Shown: positions 1 through 12,263 of the stretch, in pieces
How the letters are laid out: the number at the start of each line of letters is the position of its first letter
Position numbering within the stretch: the first letter of the stretch is position 1
Origin: Lactarius indigo
Taxonomy: Eukaryota > Basidiomycota > Agaricomycetes > Russulales > Russulaceae
Direction of reading: 5' to 3'
DNA: 64,000 nucleotides
Assembly (NCBI GenBank): GCA_025766275.1
Contig: JAFKAC010000053.1
Coordinates: 329,462-393,461, forward strand
Translations under genes and position numbers: made by a program
The notes under the pieces: generated by a model
Told to the model about the DNA's origin: nothing
The model's input: the letters and a program-made list of their open reading frames with translations, nothing else
Databases searched by the model: none

Positions 1-1902
1 CCGATTGCTTCTTTGCCACTGGCGTTCGTAACATATGGAACTTCCTTGTTATCCTTCACACTCGCGTACAGGCTCTCACCTCTCCATCCTCTCGCCAAAT
101 ATCCTGGACCGGTAATCGCTAAATCATCCAAGTGGTGGGCGGCATATCTCGGCGGAGAAGGGGACTGGCATAGGTACTGTAAGAACCTGCACGACCATTA
201 TGGAGACATTGTTCGAATAGGTTAGTCTATTTCTTCTACTCCTTTCCCTTACTCGCAGACTCATTCCTCTATCTCAAGGCCCGAACGCACTGTCTATTCG
301 TGATCCTTCGCTTATACCGACCATACTCGGCAAAGGTGGTTTACCCAAGGGACCTTGTACGTGCATCGAGTCTTGGCCATTACTTATCGCCCACTTTCGA
401 TTATTAGATTGGGACAATCGTCCTCAGTCTGTGGTTGCCCAACGTGATCCCATAAAGCATATGAACCAACGCAAACCATGGAACCGCGCTTTCTCATCTG
501 CGGCAATAAAAGAATATGAAGTCTTCGCCGCGAAGCGGACAAGACAACTGCTCAGCTGTCTTGAGGATGCCGTCCACCAGTCGGGTGAAAAGAAGGAGGT
601 TGTACTAGATATGGCCGCATGGTTCAACTACTTTACGTGAGTTCACCGTCTACGCATCATTTTTTTTTTTTGACGCGTCTTGTTAGGACCGATTTCATGG
701 GTGATATGGCGTAAATATTTTGCACTTAGTGCTACGAGTAGAGGCTGACTCTAGTTCACCCAGTTTCGGTGGCGGTTTCGAACTAATGAAGGCTGGCGGG
801 GACGATGAAGGCATCTGGACCCTTATTGAATCCCATCTCCGGTGCGTATCCGCACAAGGGATCCTGGCTAAATCTCACATACTTTCAGTTTCCGCGCAAT
901 TACGGGGCATGTCTCATATGTTTTACCCCTCCTCCTCGCAATTATAGGACGGAAGGGTTCAATTCGGCGCATCCATGCATTCGGCAGAGAAAGGATCGTC
1001 AAGCGATTGCAGATGGGCGCTAAGAGGAAAGACTTATTCTATCACCTTGTACGTGCTCGTGACCGTTTTTCTGAAATACCCTGGCCTGAAGAAGTCGATT
1101 ACAGAGTGGCGAAGCGATGCCTGAAGACGAGCGCCCTGCTCTTGATGATGTTGCAAAAGATGGGGCAGTCGCGATTGTCGCCGGTTCTGACACAACTAGC
1201 GGTGCCCTCACGGCCACTCTCTATTACCTCTTGTGCAACCCAGAAACATATGACCGCCTGCAAGCAGAAGTCGACGCCGCCTTTCCAGCTGGAGAAGAAC
1301 CCTTAGACGTGACAAAATTAAGTCAGATGGAATGGTTAAATGGATGCATGTGAGTGACTGTACGATAGACAAGAGACCGAAAAAACTGATATCAGCGCCC
1401 CGAAAAGCAACGAGAGCCTTCGTCTCCAACCACCTGTTCCAAGCGGGTCGCAACGCTCAGTGAATGAGGGTGCTGGCGAAAAAGCGCTCGGAAAATGGTA
1501 TGCAGAGACCCTCGTAGATTTGGTGGTTTCTGACAATGGCATTGACCTTGTAGGGTTGTCCCAGAGGGAACGCAAGTAACCCTTCACACTTATAGCATTC
1601 AACGGGACCCGCGAAATTTCCACACTCCTGACGCATTCTTGCCGGAACGATGGTTCGGCGCCGGTGCACCTGCGGGGGAGCATAACCCAGCTGCGTTCCT
1701 CCCTTTCTCATACGGACCTACGAACTGTGCAGGAAAGAACCTTGCGTTGATGCAGATGCGCATGGCGCTCTGCTGGGTTCTTCTTCGATTCCGATTTTCC
1801 AAGGCGCCCGGGTTCCGTTACGAGGAGTGGGAGGGAAACATTCAGGACTGGTTTGCGGTACACCAACCCCCACTGCTGGTCAGCATCTCAATTAGAGAGT
1901 GA
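1..1902 (+). CDS. Cytochrome P450 monooxygenase, 5' end outside window
   Basis: A haem-thiolate monooxygenase, probably ER-anchored. The readable exons are 1-220, 279-356, 408-636, 687-710, 764-841, 889-1048, 1105-1349, 1396-1497 and 1554-1902, giving at least 494 residues in one frame, so no break is visible. The I-helix oxygen-binding motif AGSDTTS lies in the exon at 1105. The K-helix ExxR is ESLR in the exon at 1396. The PERF-like PERW and the haem loop FSYGPTNCAG, with its cysteine ligand, are in the last exon. The N-terminal proline-rich hinge (KYPGP) is present, but the membrane anchor and start codon lie upstream of base 1. The gene is followed on the same strand by two sesquiterpene synthases, so oxidation of a terpene is a reasonable guess. 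The substrate cannot be read from the sequence. Confidence 0.93.
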
Positions 1903-3226
1903 TTAGTCACCCAGACATTACCATAGTATCTGAACGCGCATTCAGCCTGTACACTTAATTGGGGCGTTCGAACATTACAAGCTACGCTGCTCAATGTGAA
2001 TGATGGAGCTCCTAGAGCTAAGACACTCAATTTCACGCGAATGTCTGGAGAGGCATATATGTACTGACCGAGGTTCCTTACTAGTAGTGGCATTGTCAAA
2101 AAGTCGATTGGTAAAGGAGGTAGGCTTCTCACATGTCCGTGGTTCGGCGTGCTAACAACTGGAGCGCGACTCGCTCAGTTTATCAACTTAAACGCAGGGA
2201 AGTTTGAAGACAAATGGCATGGGCTGCGACCATATGCATTCGTCGTTTCGCTCTCGATGAGTCTTCCGAACGGTTATTCTGACTTCGCTGTCACGCTGGA
2301 CAACGGAAGCGAGCACAGTTTCGGGCAGATGATCGAAGAGTATAGTGCTACGTCGACGAGAGCGAATAGCGACGCGAACGCGGAGAGATGCAGGTTCCAA
2401 GCCAGACTGGGAACCCGCAGGGTAGAGGGTTCGGAATACACGAGAGCAGGCATGAACAGCAGGTGGGACTCGGGGTTGCATACTGACAAGCACTTGGACA
2501 GCTAATATCTAATGGCCGTACACAACACTTCTGCCACCGTGACGCAACTGCCCACGGAAAGCAACGCTAGGCGGATCACCATAACTTGAGGTAATTTCGT
2601 AACATTCCTGATGTAGTTAGTTACATTTACTCAAGCAAGAAGAGTGGATCTCTGGCGCTGTAGCCTTGGCTGTAGCTATCATGAGGGCACGAAACATCCG
2701 AGTCAGAAATAGCTCGGGATGGAATAGGTTATTCTATGGAACCGTCACAGTGGCCCTTGCAAGCGAGCTTGTTTTTGTTTTTCAAACCCGTTTATATCCC
2801 CGACTGGTTGTCGTGAGGGGATTCAAGTTTGTACCGCAGGGGCCCCTTAACCTACTTACTGTAGTAGCTGCATGGTGAAGGCGTCATCATATTTGTTACC
2901 ATGCATTTGGAAGAACAGAATTTGAACGTGCAGACGTGTGGGTTTGCTGAGGAAAAGTCTCTCCACATCTCGATTTACGAGCATGATTTGCTATTTAATT
3001 AATCGCCACATTCCTGGTCTGACGGATCCGTCCTCGCGTCCGCAGCAACTTCACGAATCGAACATCACGATCTCCCTGGATTGGCGGTCGCAGACCTACG
3101 GGGTACCTATGTTGCAGATTTAAAGTAAGGCTCTAGGACTCATCGAACAGGTTTCTCATCCCATTTTCCCCCTCCCCCATCTCGATACTCGCTACAAGTT
3201 GTCACATCCATACCTGAGATACTACC
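1903..3226. other. Intergenic region, P450 to first terpene synthase
   Basis: No gene is supported here. From about 2126 the sequence is repeated, diverged, upstream of the second synthase (from about 5779). The part from about 2610 to 3226 is the most similar, as expected for a duplicated promoter and 5' leader. Short open frames such as 2149-2505 are not kept open in the second copy. Confidence 0.6.
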
Positions 3227-5788
3227 ATGACTGAGAGGTACTACATCCCAAAAACCTTAGATAATTGGAAATGGCCCCGTCGTATCAATCCGTACCACAA
3301 TGAGGTCAAAGAAGAGACCGCAGCGTGGATCAAAAGCTCCGGAGTATTGAGCCCAAAAGCCCAGGAGGTTTACGACCGCTGTGATATTAGTACGAACAGC
3401 TATGTTTATCAAGTCCATACACTCACCAAGTACGGCCAGACCTATTGGCATCTCTTGCGTATCCGTTGCATGACAAGGGTAACTGTCCGAGCCAGACTAC
3501 ATGCCACGCTCAGCTCACTCTTGGTTCGCAGACCGTCTACGCACTTGTTGCAAAATTATGAGCATGGCCATCGTCTATGACGAGTTTACCAGTACATCGC
3601 ACGAGGACGGCATCCAAGCTATGATCAGCACTATGATGGGAGTTGTGCTTAACCCATATACTCCACGTCCCAAAGGCGAATGGATTGGGGGGGAACTCAC
3701 CAGACAGTGAGTCACATGGCGATAGCAGCATGGGGACACAAGTTGACGTTAAATGCAAGGTCTTGGGAACTTGCAATCAAGACAGCCAGTCACCAGTCGC
3801 TGAAAAGGTTCATCAAGGCGGGCAGCGCTTGCGCTCAAGCTATGGTCCAGAAAACTGCAGACCAGCGTCATAAGCGCATCCGGAGCGTCGAAGAGTACTT
3901 TGACATCAGGAGAGACTCAATCGGCGGCAGGCCAGCTCTCGCTCTCATCGAGCTGGATATGAATCTACCTAAAGAGGCAGTTAACCATCCTGTCATCGAA
4001 GAAATGACTATATTAGCAATTGACATGATCATACTTGACAATGTAAGTCCTCCAAGCTTCTGCTGCTTTCTAAGGTTGATCAGTTGAGTGCTGGCCATAG
4101 GATCTTGTTTCATACAACGTGGAGCAGGCACGAGGCGACGACGGCCACAACATCGTCACCGTTGTCATGCTTGAACACAAGACAGATATCCAAAGTGCCA
4201 TGAACTGGGTCGAGGACCGCCACAAGGAGCTAGAGGCAAAGTTCATGGAGCTGTATGAGAACAAGATGCCTAAATTTGGTGAGCCAGTAGACACGGAGCT
4301 GGCTCGATATGTGGATGGGATCGGGAATTGGGTGCGAGCCAATGACCAGTGGAGCTTCGAAACAGAGCGGTACTTCGGCAAGGAGGCGGCTGAAGTGGGA
4401 AGAACACGTTGGGTGACGCTGTTACCGAAGGAGGACCCGGAGTCCATTGATAGGATGGTCGTTGACGGGGCTCCGTCGTAAAGGTGGAAATTGGCGCTAT
4501 TGTGGACAACGACCCTTTATTTTTTGATTCCACGTGCGGCATGCGGTGTAGAATCCCATGTAACTCCGAGTTCAAGTTAGCATTATACTGAAACGTCCTA
4601 GTAGAAATTTGACTAGATCTTTGTTTCGAGTGTCACTTCCTTGGTCCCTTCTGCATATGTATTATAATACCTTGCCCTTTAGAAGAGCTCCTGTCGACTT
4701 GTCGGGACGGTCAAGCTCAGTTGGCCGCTGGCGGGTGCCAGTGGGAAGTCCGTTGTTTTCGACTTGTATAGTTTACATAATCAGGTTTTGGTTTGTACCA
4801 CCACGTATCAGCCTGAGACTACCTCCGAACTATCATGCATCATGATTGGGGATGTCCCATTATTTCCAAGGCCTCATCCACCCGAGCATTTTCCTGAACG
4901 TTGGGTCCGTCGACGACTGGAACACACACAAGTCTCATACCTCTATGCGTTACCTGTGCTTGCAAAGTGACTGCCCCCATGGCTCAACTTTTCCCTGTGG
5001 GGCCCGATACTTCGACCGCTGGTGCTAGTCCGGTTGATTCTGAGGCCCGCCATGGTCCACAGTCCAGCTGACTCCAACAACTCTGGCGCGAATTTAGAAG
5101 CTGGTACCTATTTCCTACGTTTTGTCGTCGCTCATCTTGTCAGTCGGAACATTTTTAGAGACTTCCTCGGACCTTCCCGGTGATCGAGTCACGAAAACTC
5201 AAAATCTTCCCTATCGCAATCACGACATAGTTTTGACGACCTCGCACAGCTTACAATACAAAACGACGTTGCGCTCGCAGAAGTTACGCGGCTCAAGCGG
5301 ACTTGCCACCGTTCCCGGGCCACCAGGCACTCTCTGCGTGATATCATGTCCCATTCAGTCGAATGCGCCGGTTTTCTCGGTACTCAGCCTAACAGGTGAA
5401 GAGAAAAAAAACGCTACCAGGGGAAGGTTACGCCGTTCAGCCGTATGGGCCTACTCGCCGTCTGTTTGCCTTTAAGGAGTGAAACACTGCCACTGATGGC
5501 AAGGATGGGCCTCCGATCTCGAATTTAATACAGTACATCTGAGGATTCTCTTGCTTTTCGAAATGGAGACGACGACTTACGCCGCGTGAGGCATTTGGTG
5601 TGCGGGATTATTGCCTGGCAAACTCAAGTCCGTAGGTACACGGCTGCGATGGTCCCTGCTGAGCGTTCAATCGGAGGACGTCTATTACATTGCTGTACCG
5701 CGGTGAAGAAGCGGTTTCCAAGAGAGGCGGTTTCGGGTGTAAAATTGGAGTAATAGGAAGACCGCTGGCACGAAACCTTCTCACATAT
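2126..5788 (+). repeat. Segmental tandem duplication, copy A (terpene synthase unit)
   Basis: This is the first copy of a direct duplication that carries a sesquiterpene synthase and its flanks. The left border is near the short string cttctcacat (2126-2135), which recurs at 5779-5788 where copy B begins. The 3' part of this copy (about 5410-5770) matches about 10170-10440 at the end of copy B, so the flanks are shared as well as the gene. The noncoding parts have drifted far more than the exons. Confidence 0.8.
3227..4481 (+). CDS. Sesquiterpene synthase, copy 1 (class I terpene cyclase)
   Basis: A class I terpene cyclase, expected to ionise farnesyl diphosphate in the cytosol and release a cyclic sesquiterpene. 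Exons 3227-3389, 3431-3478, 3532-3706, 3760-4042 and 4101-4481 join to 349 residues, the usual length for basidiomycete enzymes. The NSE metal site NDxxSxxxE is complete at residues 223-231 and is split by the last intron. The C-terminal RY pair is R313-Y314. The Asp-rich motif at residues 87-91 reads DEFTS; the family normally has an acidic residue at the last position, which is Ser here. The ATG at 3227 starts the conserved YIPxTLxNWxWPR region. Intron positions match copy 2 exactly. The product is not predictable from sequence. Confidence 0.95.
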
Positions 5789-7196
5789 CCGTAATTCTGC
5801 ATGTTAATAACTGGAGTGCGACTCGCCCGGTTTATCGACTTGAACCCAGGGAAGGTTGAAGACAGATAGCACTGGCTGCGGCCATATGTATTCGTTGTTC
5901 TCCCTTTCGATGAGTCGGAACGGTTATTTAATCAGCAAGGACGAGACAAACAGAGAGGCGTACAAGGACTTTTCTTCTACATCATCATGCATCGCATTTA
6001 CAGGTCGATTTTTCTGGCAGTGAAGCTAGTCAAATAGACAACCACCCGGCGACGCAGTTTGTCGTTCTAGCAGCAGAAGACCTTAAAGCTGACAGAGAAG
6101 CTGACACGCTGGAAAACGGAAGTGAGGCCAAGTATGGGCAGATGAAAGAAGTGTGTGTTCAGTACTATGCCGACCAGAGCAAATGATAATGACGCGAACT
6201 TAGATGCGAAGAATGCGAAGAGACGCCCTGGCGGGCTCCGAATCAAACTGGGATGACCGCAGGTTAGAGCAAGGGGTAGAGGGATACACAAGGGGATACA
6301 CGGGGGCAGGCGTGCCATGGACAGCAGGTGGAACTCGGGGTTGCATACAGACATTCACTCGGGCAGCTAATAGCCGTACACTTCACTTCTGCTACCTCGA
6401 CACCTAACTGCCCATGGAAACGAATGCTAGGCGCTAGGCCACCACCTGCATAACTTGAAATAATTTCCATATTTGGCGAGAATTCAAGTTGCAGTAACAA
6501 CTTGGACTCGCTCTGTCAAGTTCTCAATAGAAGTACTCTATAGACTATAGCCTCAACGTCAATCATTTCCAATCGTAGTATTCCAGGTTTTTCCTGATGT
6601 AGTTAGTTACATTTACCCAAGCGAGAAGAGAGGGATCTCTGGTGCAGTAGCTATCACGAGGGCGTGAAACATCAGACGCAGCTCGGGATGGAATAAATTC
6701 TTCTATAATTCATATGGAGCGGTGGCCCTTGCAAGCTCGCTTGTCTTTATTTTTAAAACCCATTCACATCCCAGGCCGGTTCTCGTGAGGGCATTCAGGT
6801 TTGTACCTCAGGAGCCACTCAACCCACTTACTGTAGTTGCTGCATGGTGGAGGCACTATCGTGCCTTTTATCATGTATTTCGAAGGGTAGAACGTGCAGA
6901 CGCATAGGTCTGTTGGGGAAAAGGCTCGCTACACGTCAATTTACAGGCACGATTTTCTATTTGATTAATCGTCACATTCCCGGCCTGGCGGATCCGTCCA
7001 TCTTCGCGTCCGCAGCGACTTCAAGAATCGAACATCATAGCCTCCCCGGATTGGCGGTCGCCAACCTACGAGGTACCTATGCTGCAGATTTAAAGTAAGG
7101 CTCTAGGAATCACCGAACAGGTCTCTCATCCCATTTTTCCCCTCTCCCATCTCGATACTCGCTACAAGTTGTCACATCCATACCTGAGATACTACC
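4482..7196. other. Intergenic region between the two terpene synthases
   Basis: No gene is supported. It holds the 3' flank of copy A and, from about 5779, the 5' flank of copy B. The last 600 bases closely match the region upstream of the first synthase. Small open frames (for example 5122-5475 and 6204-6407) lack family signatures and are not kept in the sister copy. Confidence 0.6.
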
Positions 7197-8460
7197 ATGA
7201 CTGAGAGGTACTATATCCCAAAAACCTTAGAGAATTGGAAATGGCCCCGTCGTGTCAATCCGCACTACAATGAGGTCAAAGAAGAGACCACAGCGTGGAT
7301 CAAAAGCTCCGGAGTATTGAGCCCGAAAGCCGAGGAGGCTTACGACCGTTGTGATATTAGTATGAACAGCTATGTTTATTCGGATTAAGTCCATATACTC
7401 ACCTAGCACGGCCAGACCTCTTCGCATCTCTCGCGTATCCGTTGCATGACAAGGGTAAGTGTCCGAGCTAGATTCCATGCCACGCTCAGCTCACTCTTGG
7501 TTCCCAGACCGTCTACGCACTTGTTGCAGATTTATGAACTTGATCCTCGTCTATGACGAGTATCCCAGTACATCGCAAGAGGACGACCTCCAGGTTATGG
7601 TCAGCACTATGATGGGAGTTCTGCTTAACCCATATACTCCACGTCCCAAAGGCGAATGGATTGGCGGGGAAGTCACTAGACAGTGAGTCACATGGCGATA
7701 GCAGGATGGGGGCACAAGTTGACGCTAGACGCAAGGTTTTGGGAGCTCACAATCAAGACAGCCAGTCACCAGTCGCTGAAACGGTTCATCAAGGCAAGCA
7801 GCGCTTGCGCTCAGGCTATGGCCCAGAGAGCTACGGACAAGCGCCACAAGCGCATCAGGAGCGTCGAAGAGTACTTTGACATCAGAAGAGACTCAATCGG
7901 TGCCAGGCCAGCTTTCGCTCTCATTGAGATGGATATGAGTCTACCTAAGGAAGCAATTAACCATCCTGTCATCGAAGAAATGACTATATTAGCAATTGAC
8001 ATGATCATACTTGACAATGTAAGTTCTGTAAGCTTCTGCTGCTTTCTAAGGCTGATCAGTTGAGCGCTGGCTATAGGATATCGCTTCATACAACGTGGAG
8101 CAGGCACGAGGCGACGACGGCCACAACATCGTCACCATTGTTATGCACGAACACAAGACCGATATACAAAGTGCCATGAAATGGGTCGACGACCGACACA
8201 AGGAGCTAGAGGCAAAGTTCATGGAGCTGTATGAGAACAAGATGCCTAAATTTGGTGAGCCAGTGGACACGGAGCTGGCTCGATATGTGGATGGGATTGG
8301 GAACTGGGTGCGAGCTAACGATCAGTGGGACTTTGAAACAGAGCGGTACTTCGGCAAGGAGGTCGCTGAAGTGGGAAGAACACGTTGGGTGACGTTGTTA
8401 CCGAAAGAGGGCCCAGCGGAATGTATTGATAGGATGGTTGTCGACGGGGCTTCGGAATAA
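7197..8460 (+). CDS. Sesquiterpene synthase, copy 2
   Basis: Paralogue of the synthase at 3227. Exons 7197-7359, 7407-7454, 7508-7682, 7736-8018 and 8077-8460 join to 350 residues with identical intron phases. The NSE motif is NDIASYNVE at residues 223-231, closer to the family consensus than copy 1. The Asp-rich motif is DEYPS at 87-91 and again has Ser where Asp or Glu is usual. The RY pair and the WVTLLPK C-terminal block are present. Substitutions against copy 1 are scattered and no frame is broken, so both copies look functional. The two may make different products, since small changes around the active site redirect terpene cyclisation. Confidence 0.95.
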
Positions 8461-10449
8461 AGGTGGAAATTGGCGGGTATTGTGGACAATGAACCTTTGT
8501 TCTTTGATACCATCAACTACGTGTGGCGCCTTGTGGTGCATAATCCCATGCGACTCGTATGTTGACTAGATTTCTGCTTCGGGTATCCTTTCCGCCTATG
8601 TGTTATGATAATAATCCACCCTTTAGAAGAGCTGTTTGTCTGCTTGTCGGGTCCGTCGGGCCCAGTTGGCCTGGTGGGAAGTCCATATATACAGTACAGC
8701 CACGGCCCGGGTACAGTCGGCGAAATTGCGTGTATTTTCCACGTGTATAGTTTACATAATCAAGTTTTGGGTTGGATCCCTACCGTGACAGTCCCTACAA
8801 TTACAATCAGCCCGAGAAGTTCCACGACGACTAGTGTCGAATATACCATCAGTGAGATTTCGTTTCAGTTCCTTCGTATCTTCGTGCAATTTTTTTTTTT
8901 TGATCCATGCCGTATCTTCGTGTTCTATGCGGGTGTGCAAACCCGCGCGATTCCTTCGCACTCTTGCCTCGATTCGCAGTTTCGTACTTGGACGTTCGGT
9001 CCGCCATCCCGTTTCCTCTCGGTCGTACCCACCATCCGCGGATTTGTCATCTCGTTGCTCTGCGGAAGCAGAGTATAAAACTTCCCACTATACAGTTTTA
9101 CATTCCTGAGTTGTATAAACCTTTTACTTCAGTAGCACCTCAGTTTTGCCAGTCCAGTATGCGCAGTAGCTGAGCGTTGTCTTCTCGTGCAGACACCGCC
9201 GCACAGTATATTGATCACTCATATTTATTCCACTCATCCCGTTCATACCCGTGTCCATAACTTTAGAACTGGAACACACTCACGGGTCTCATCCCTCTAT
9301 GCGTCACCTGCACTTGCAAATTCGAGTTGACTGCCAGTGCTCCCACGGCTCGGCCGTTGGGCCCAGTACTTCGACTACCGGTGCTAGTTCGGTCGATTCT
9401 GAGGCATGGGATGACCCATAAGCCAGATGACTCCAACAACTGGGACTCCTCTGATGCGAATCTAGAGGCTGGTGCTTGTCTCCTACGTCATCTCGTCGCT
9501 CACTTTGGAAGTGGGAATTCATTTTACCGGAGAGAGACTTCCTCGGACTCTTCCAGCGATCGCGTCACGAACCCAAAACCTTCCCTCCTATCACACTCAC
9601 AACGTAGCTTTGACGACCTCGCGCCGATTACGACACAGAGCGAAGTTGTGCTCGCGGAAGTTACGCAGCTCAAGCGGACTTGCCACCTTCCCAGGCAGCC
9701 AGTACGCATTCCGCCTGATATCATGTCCAGTTCACGTTCACTGTACAACTATCTCGAGTGAACACAAGATTCTTAGCCGGGTGGAAGTTGCTCGACTTCC
9801 CTGGCCCTCAGCCCAGTAGGTGCTCTCGCTCTTTTATATATATAATCATCCCCAGCGTACGCGCGCAACATGGCAACAGGGGATACGCAGGCTATATGTG
9901 TAGGGATTTCATGAGGTTAAGCTCCCGCGAAGCGTACATGAAAGACAGAGACAAGAGCGCATCGCAATGCCGACTCGCACATCGTGTAGTTTGAGGGCCA
10001 GGACGAATGCCTTCGACCATGACCGCAAAATGGTCACTATCCGCTTCTCCAGAATTTTACGACGTGGCGCCATGATTACGTCATCGACAACCAGCCGTAA
10101 AGGAAATACGTTCTCACGCAACAACATTTTTTGGGCTAAGTAAAACAAACGCTAATGTATAAGAAAAGATCAGGACGCCGTTTAACCGTATGGGTCTTCG
10201 GGCTCGCATTTGGTACGTCTGAGGTGTCTCTTACGTCTCGGAATAGAGACAACTTCGCCGCGTACGACGTTCGGTGCGTGGGACTGTCGCCCGGCATAGT
10301 TAGGTCCGTAGGCAGAACGGCCCGTGGTGAGCATTTAATTGGAGGGCGTCGAGTCGTTGCTGTACCGCAGTGAAGAATGTAGTTTCCAAGAGAGGTAGTT
10401 TCAGGTGTAAATTTGGAGTAATAGGTAGACCGCACTTGGCGCAAACCTC
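8461..10449. other. 3' flank of terpene synthase copy 2, no gene seen
   Basis: Noncoding part of copy B. It contains an 11-12 base T run near 8890, a block (about 8780-9265) missing from copy A, and then sequence matching the copy A flank (9266-10440). Open frames here change or break between the copies. Confidence 0.55.
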
Positions 10450-12263
10450 AACGATCGGCACCGAGTTCGCGCGGAGAAGGGTTGAACAATGAATATTAGC
10501 TCACAGCTCATAGAATAACGAGTGGACTTCGCACACGTCTACCTTGTAAACCTAGGTCGCGTGGAAAAGTGACTCCTGCCTCAGCGAAATCACCGCAAGT
10601 CGGATCATGTCGGATATCAGTAAAGTAGGCGACGCATGCACCCGATTGGATTGGAGACCTTACTATGCACATAGCTTCGGATCGACCCCAGTCATCGCAG
10701 GCTCTCATGGAACACTCCTTACGGAAGGTGTCAATTTATCGGATCAAGTACAGGATAGCCTCCAAGAGAGACGTCTAACACCATGTGACGGACACGTGGA
10801 GAGGAATGTACCCGATCGGATTGCATGGTATTGTAGTTGCTGAACGTGAGAAGGGGACCCAAGCTACGGAGATGTATTGTCAATCGAAAGACAAAGGAAG
10901 AAGACTAGGAGGCCAAGGGGATATGTGGCACCTGTGAGAAAAGGCCAAGCAAGATTTACCGTGTGACGATGCCGAGCCGACTCACGTGTCGACAGAAACG
11001 CGACACCAATCCCTTTGTTGCATTTGAACGTCACTGATCGCTGTCCATGAGTTACGCATCGAACATGAAGCTTTCTAGACAGCATGTCAGAGCGTAACAC
11101 CTCCGATGGGGTTACAGTATAATCGCGTAATAAATGGTGTGGACAGGACGACGTCTCCATAATGTGGTTTTAGGTAACGCACGACGATGAAACCTCCAAG
11201 GCCCGCCCCGAGATGGTCCCATTTGGGCGTAAGACAGTAATTGCATCGAGAGAACCTCCGTTCCCTGCTCTGCGATAGAAAATGTACTTGCCCTATATGC
11301 ATGGATTCTCTTTCTCGTTGAAAGGGGACTCTTCCTTAGACGTATTCGCGGCGTTTGCCGAGCGGAAAGCCACGACGTTCAAGCAACAGGGCAATTCTAA
11401 AAGGGGGAATAACGGCGTCTATTGATGATGAAAGCAGGAATGCGAGTCGCCCTCGGCGGTTCCACCGTCATCGTGAGCGAGTTAGTAGTCCTTACAGGGT
11501 TGAAACTCCGCCAATGACTGGAGCCGATGAGTCAACATGCTTCCAAGTCGAGAACATGGCGGAGGATTGATGATACGATATCGATGAAAAGCAGGCAGAA
11601 CGTCAAGGGTTTCAATGATAGATCATTGCGGACGGAGATGACATATTGGAAGAGGGAGTCTTGCTCGTTTTAGAAGACGTCAAAGCCGGTCATTGATATA
11701 ACAAGGTCGGGGCTGTGCCAGTTATCACGACAGCCGACATGTAGAGGCTTTCAGCGGTAGTCTCGGAGCGCAATTTTTTAACGATAGAGTTAACGTTAAC
11801 GAGGCGCAAGCGAGGGAGAGAGCTGATTGGACACCGTGAAGGCTATGTGGAGTTTGGAAGGTGGGACATCAGAGTGCGAGGGGCTCCTTTTGGAGCCGAT
11901 AGATTATCGTACGTTTGTTCGTGTTTCGAAAAGTGCCTCGTTCCCGAGGAGCGAGGCAACAAAAGGGCAACGCGGCATCGCAGCCCCAAAAAATTGTCGC
12001 AAAGGAAGAAATCGTGTGGATGGGGAACAGCGCTGTCTGGTTCGTTACCAGAGCAGTGCCACCCCCGCCATCGACACCGGCGGAGGGACGGGAGATAGAG
12101 TTCAGTGAGTTGTGGCCACGAGGTGGCGGTGCGGATTGTGACTGTGACTATATGCGTCACAATGGTGGCAACGGGGGAGAGTTTGCCAGAATCGAGTTGA
12201 CCACATCGTAGAAATATTTCTGAATGAAGCGCATTTCATCGATTGGAACCTCGTTTCGGTGAC
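10450..12263. other. Intergenic region, nothing recognised
   Basis: About 1.8 kb between the terpene segment and the 831-codon gene. Frames of up to about 105 codons exist on both strands and overlap each other. None shows a family motif or spliceable continuation. The last few hundred bases should contain the promoter of the gene starting at 12264. A G-rich stretch lies at 12060-12185. Confidence 0.5.

Larger units (their letters stand above)
5779..10449 (+). repeat. Segmental tandem duplication, copy B (terpene synthase unit)
   Basis: Second copy of the synthase segment. It is about 1 kb longer than copy A. Part of the difference is upstream of the gene, and roughly 450-500 bases around 8780-9265 have no counterpart in copy A. 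The right border is near 10449, where the string gcaaacct resembles the junction between copies A and B (cgaaacct at 5772-5779). Exons are much better conserved than flanks, which suggests selection on the genes after duplication. Confidence 0.78.

Noticed and set aside
2149..2505. A 118-codon frame upstream of the first terpene synthase
   Set aside because: The second copy of the duplicated segment has stops in the same frame, so it is not conserved.
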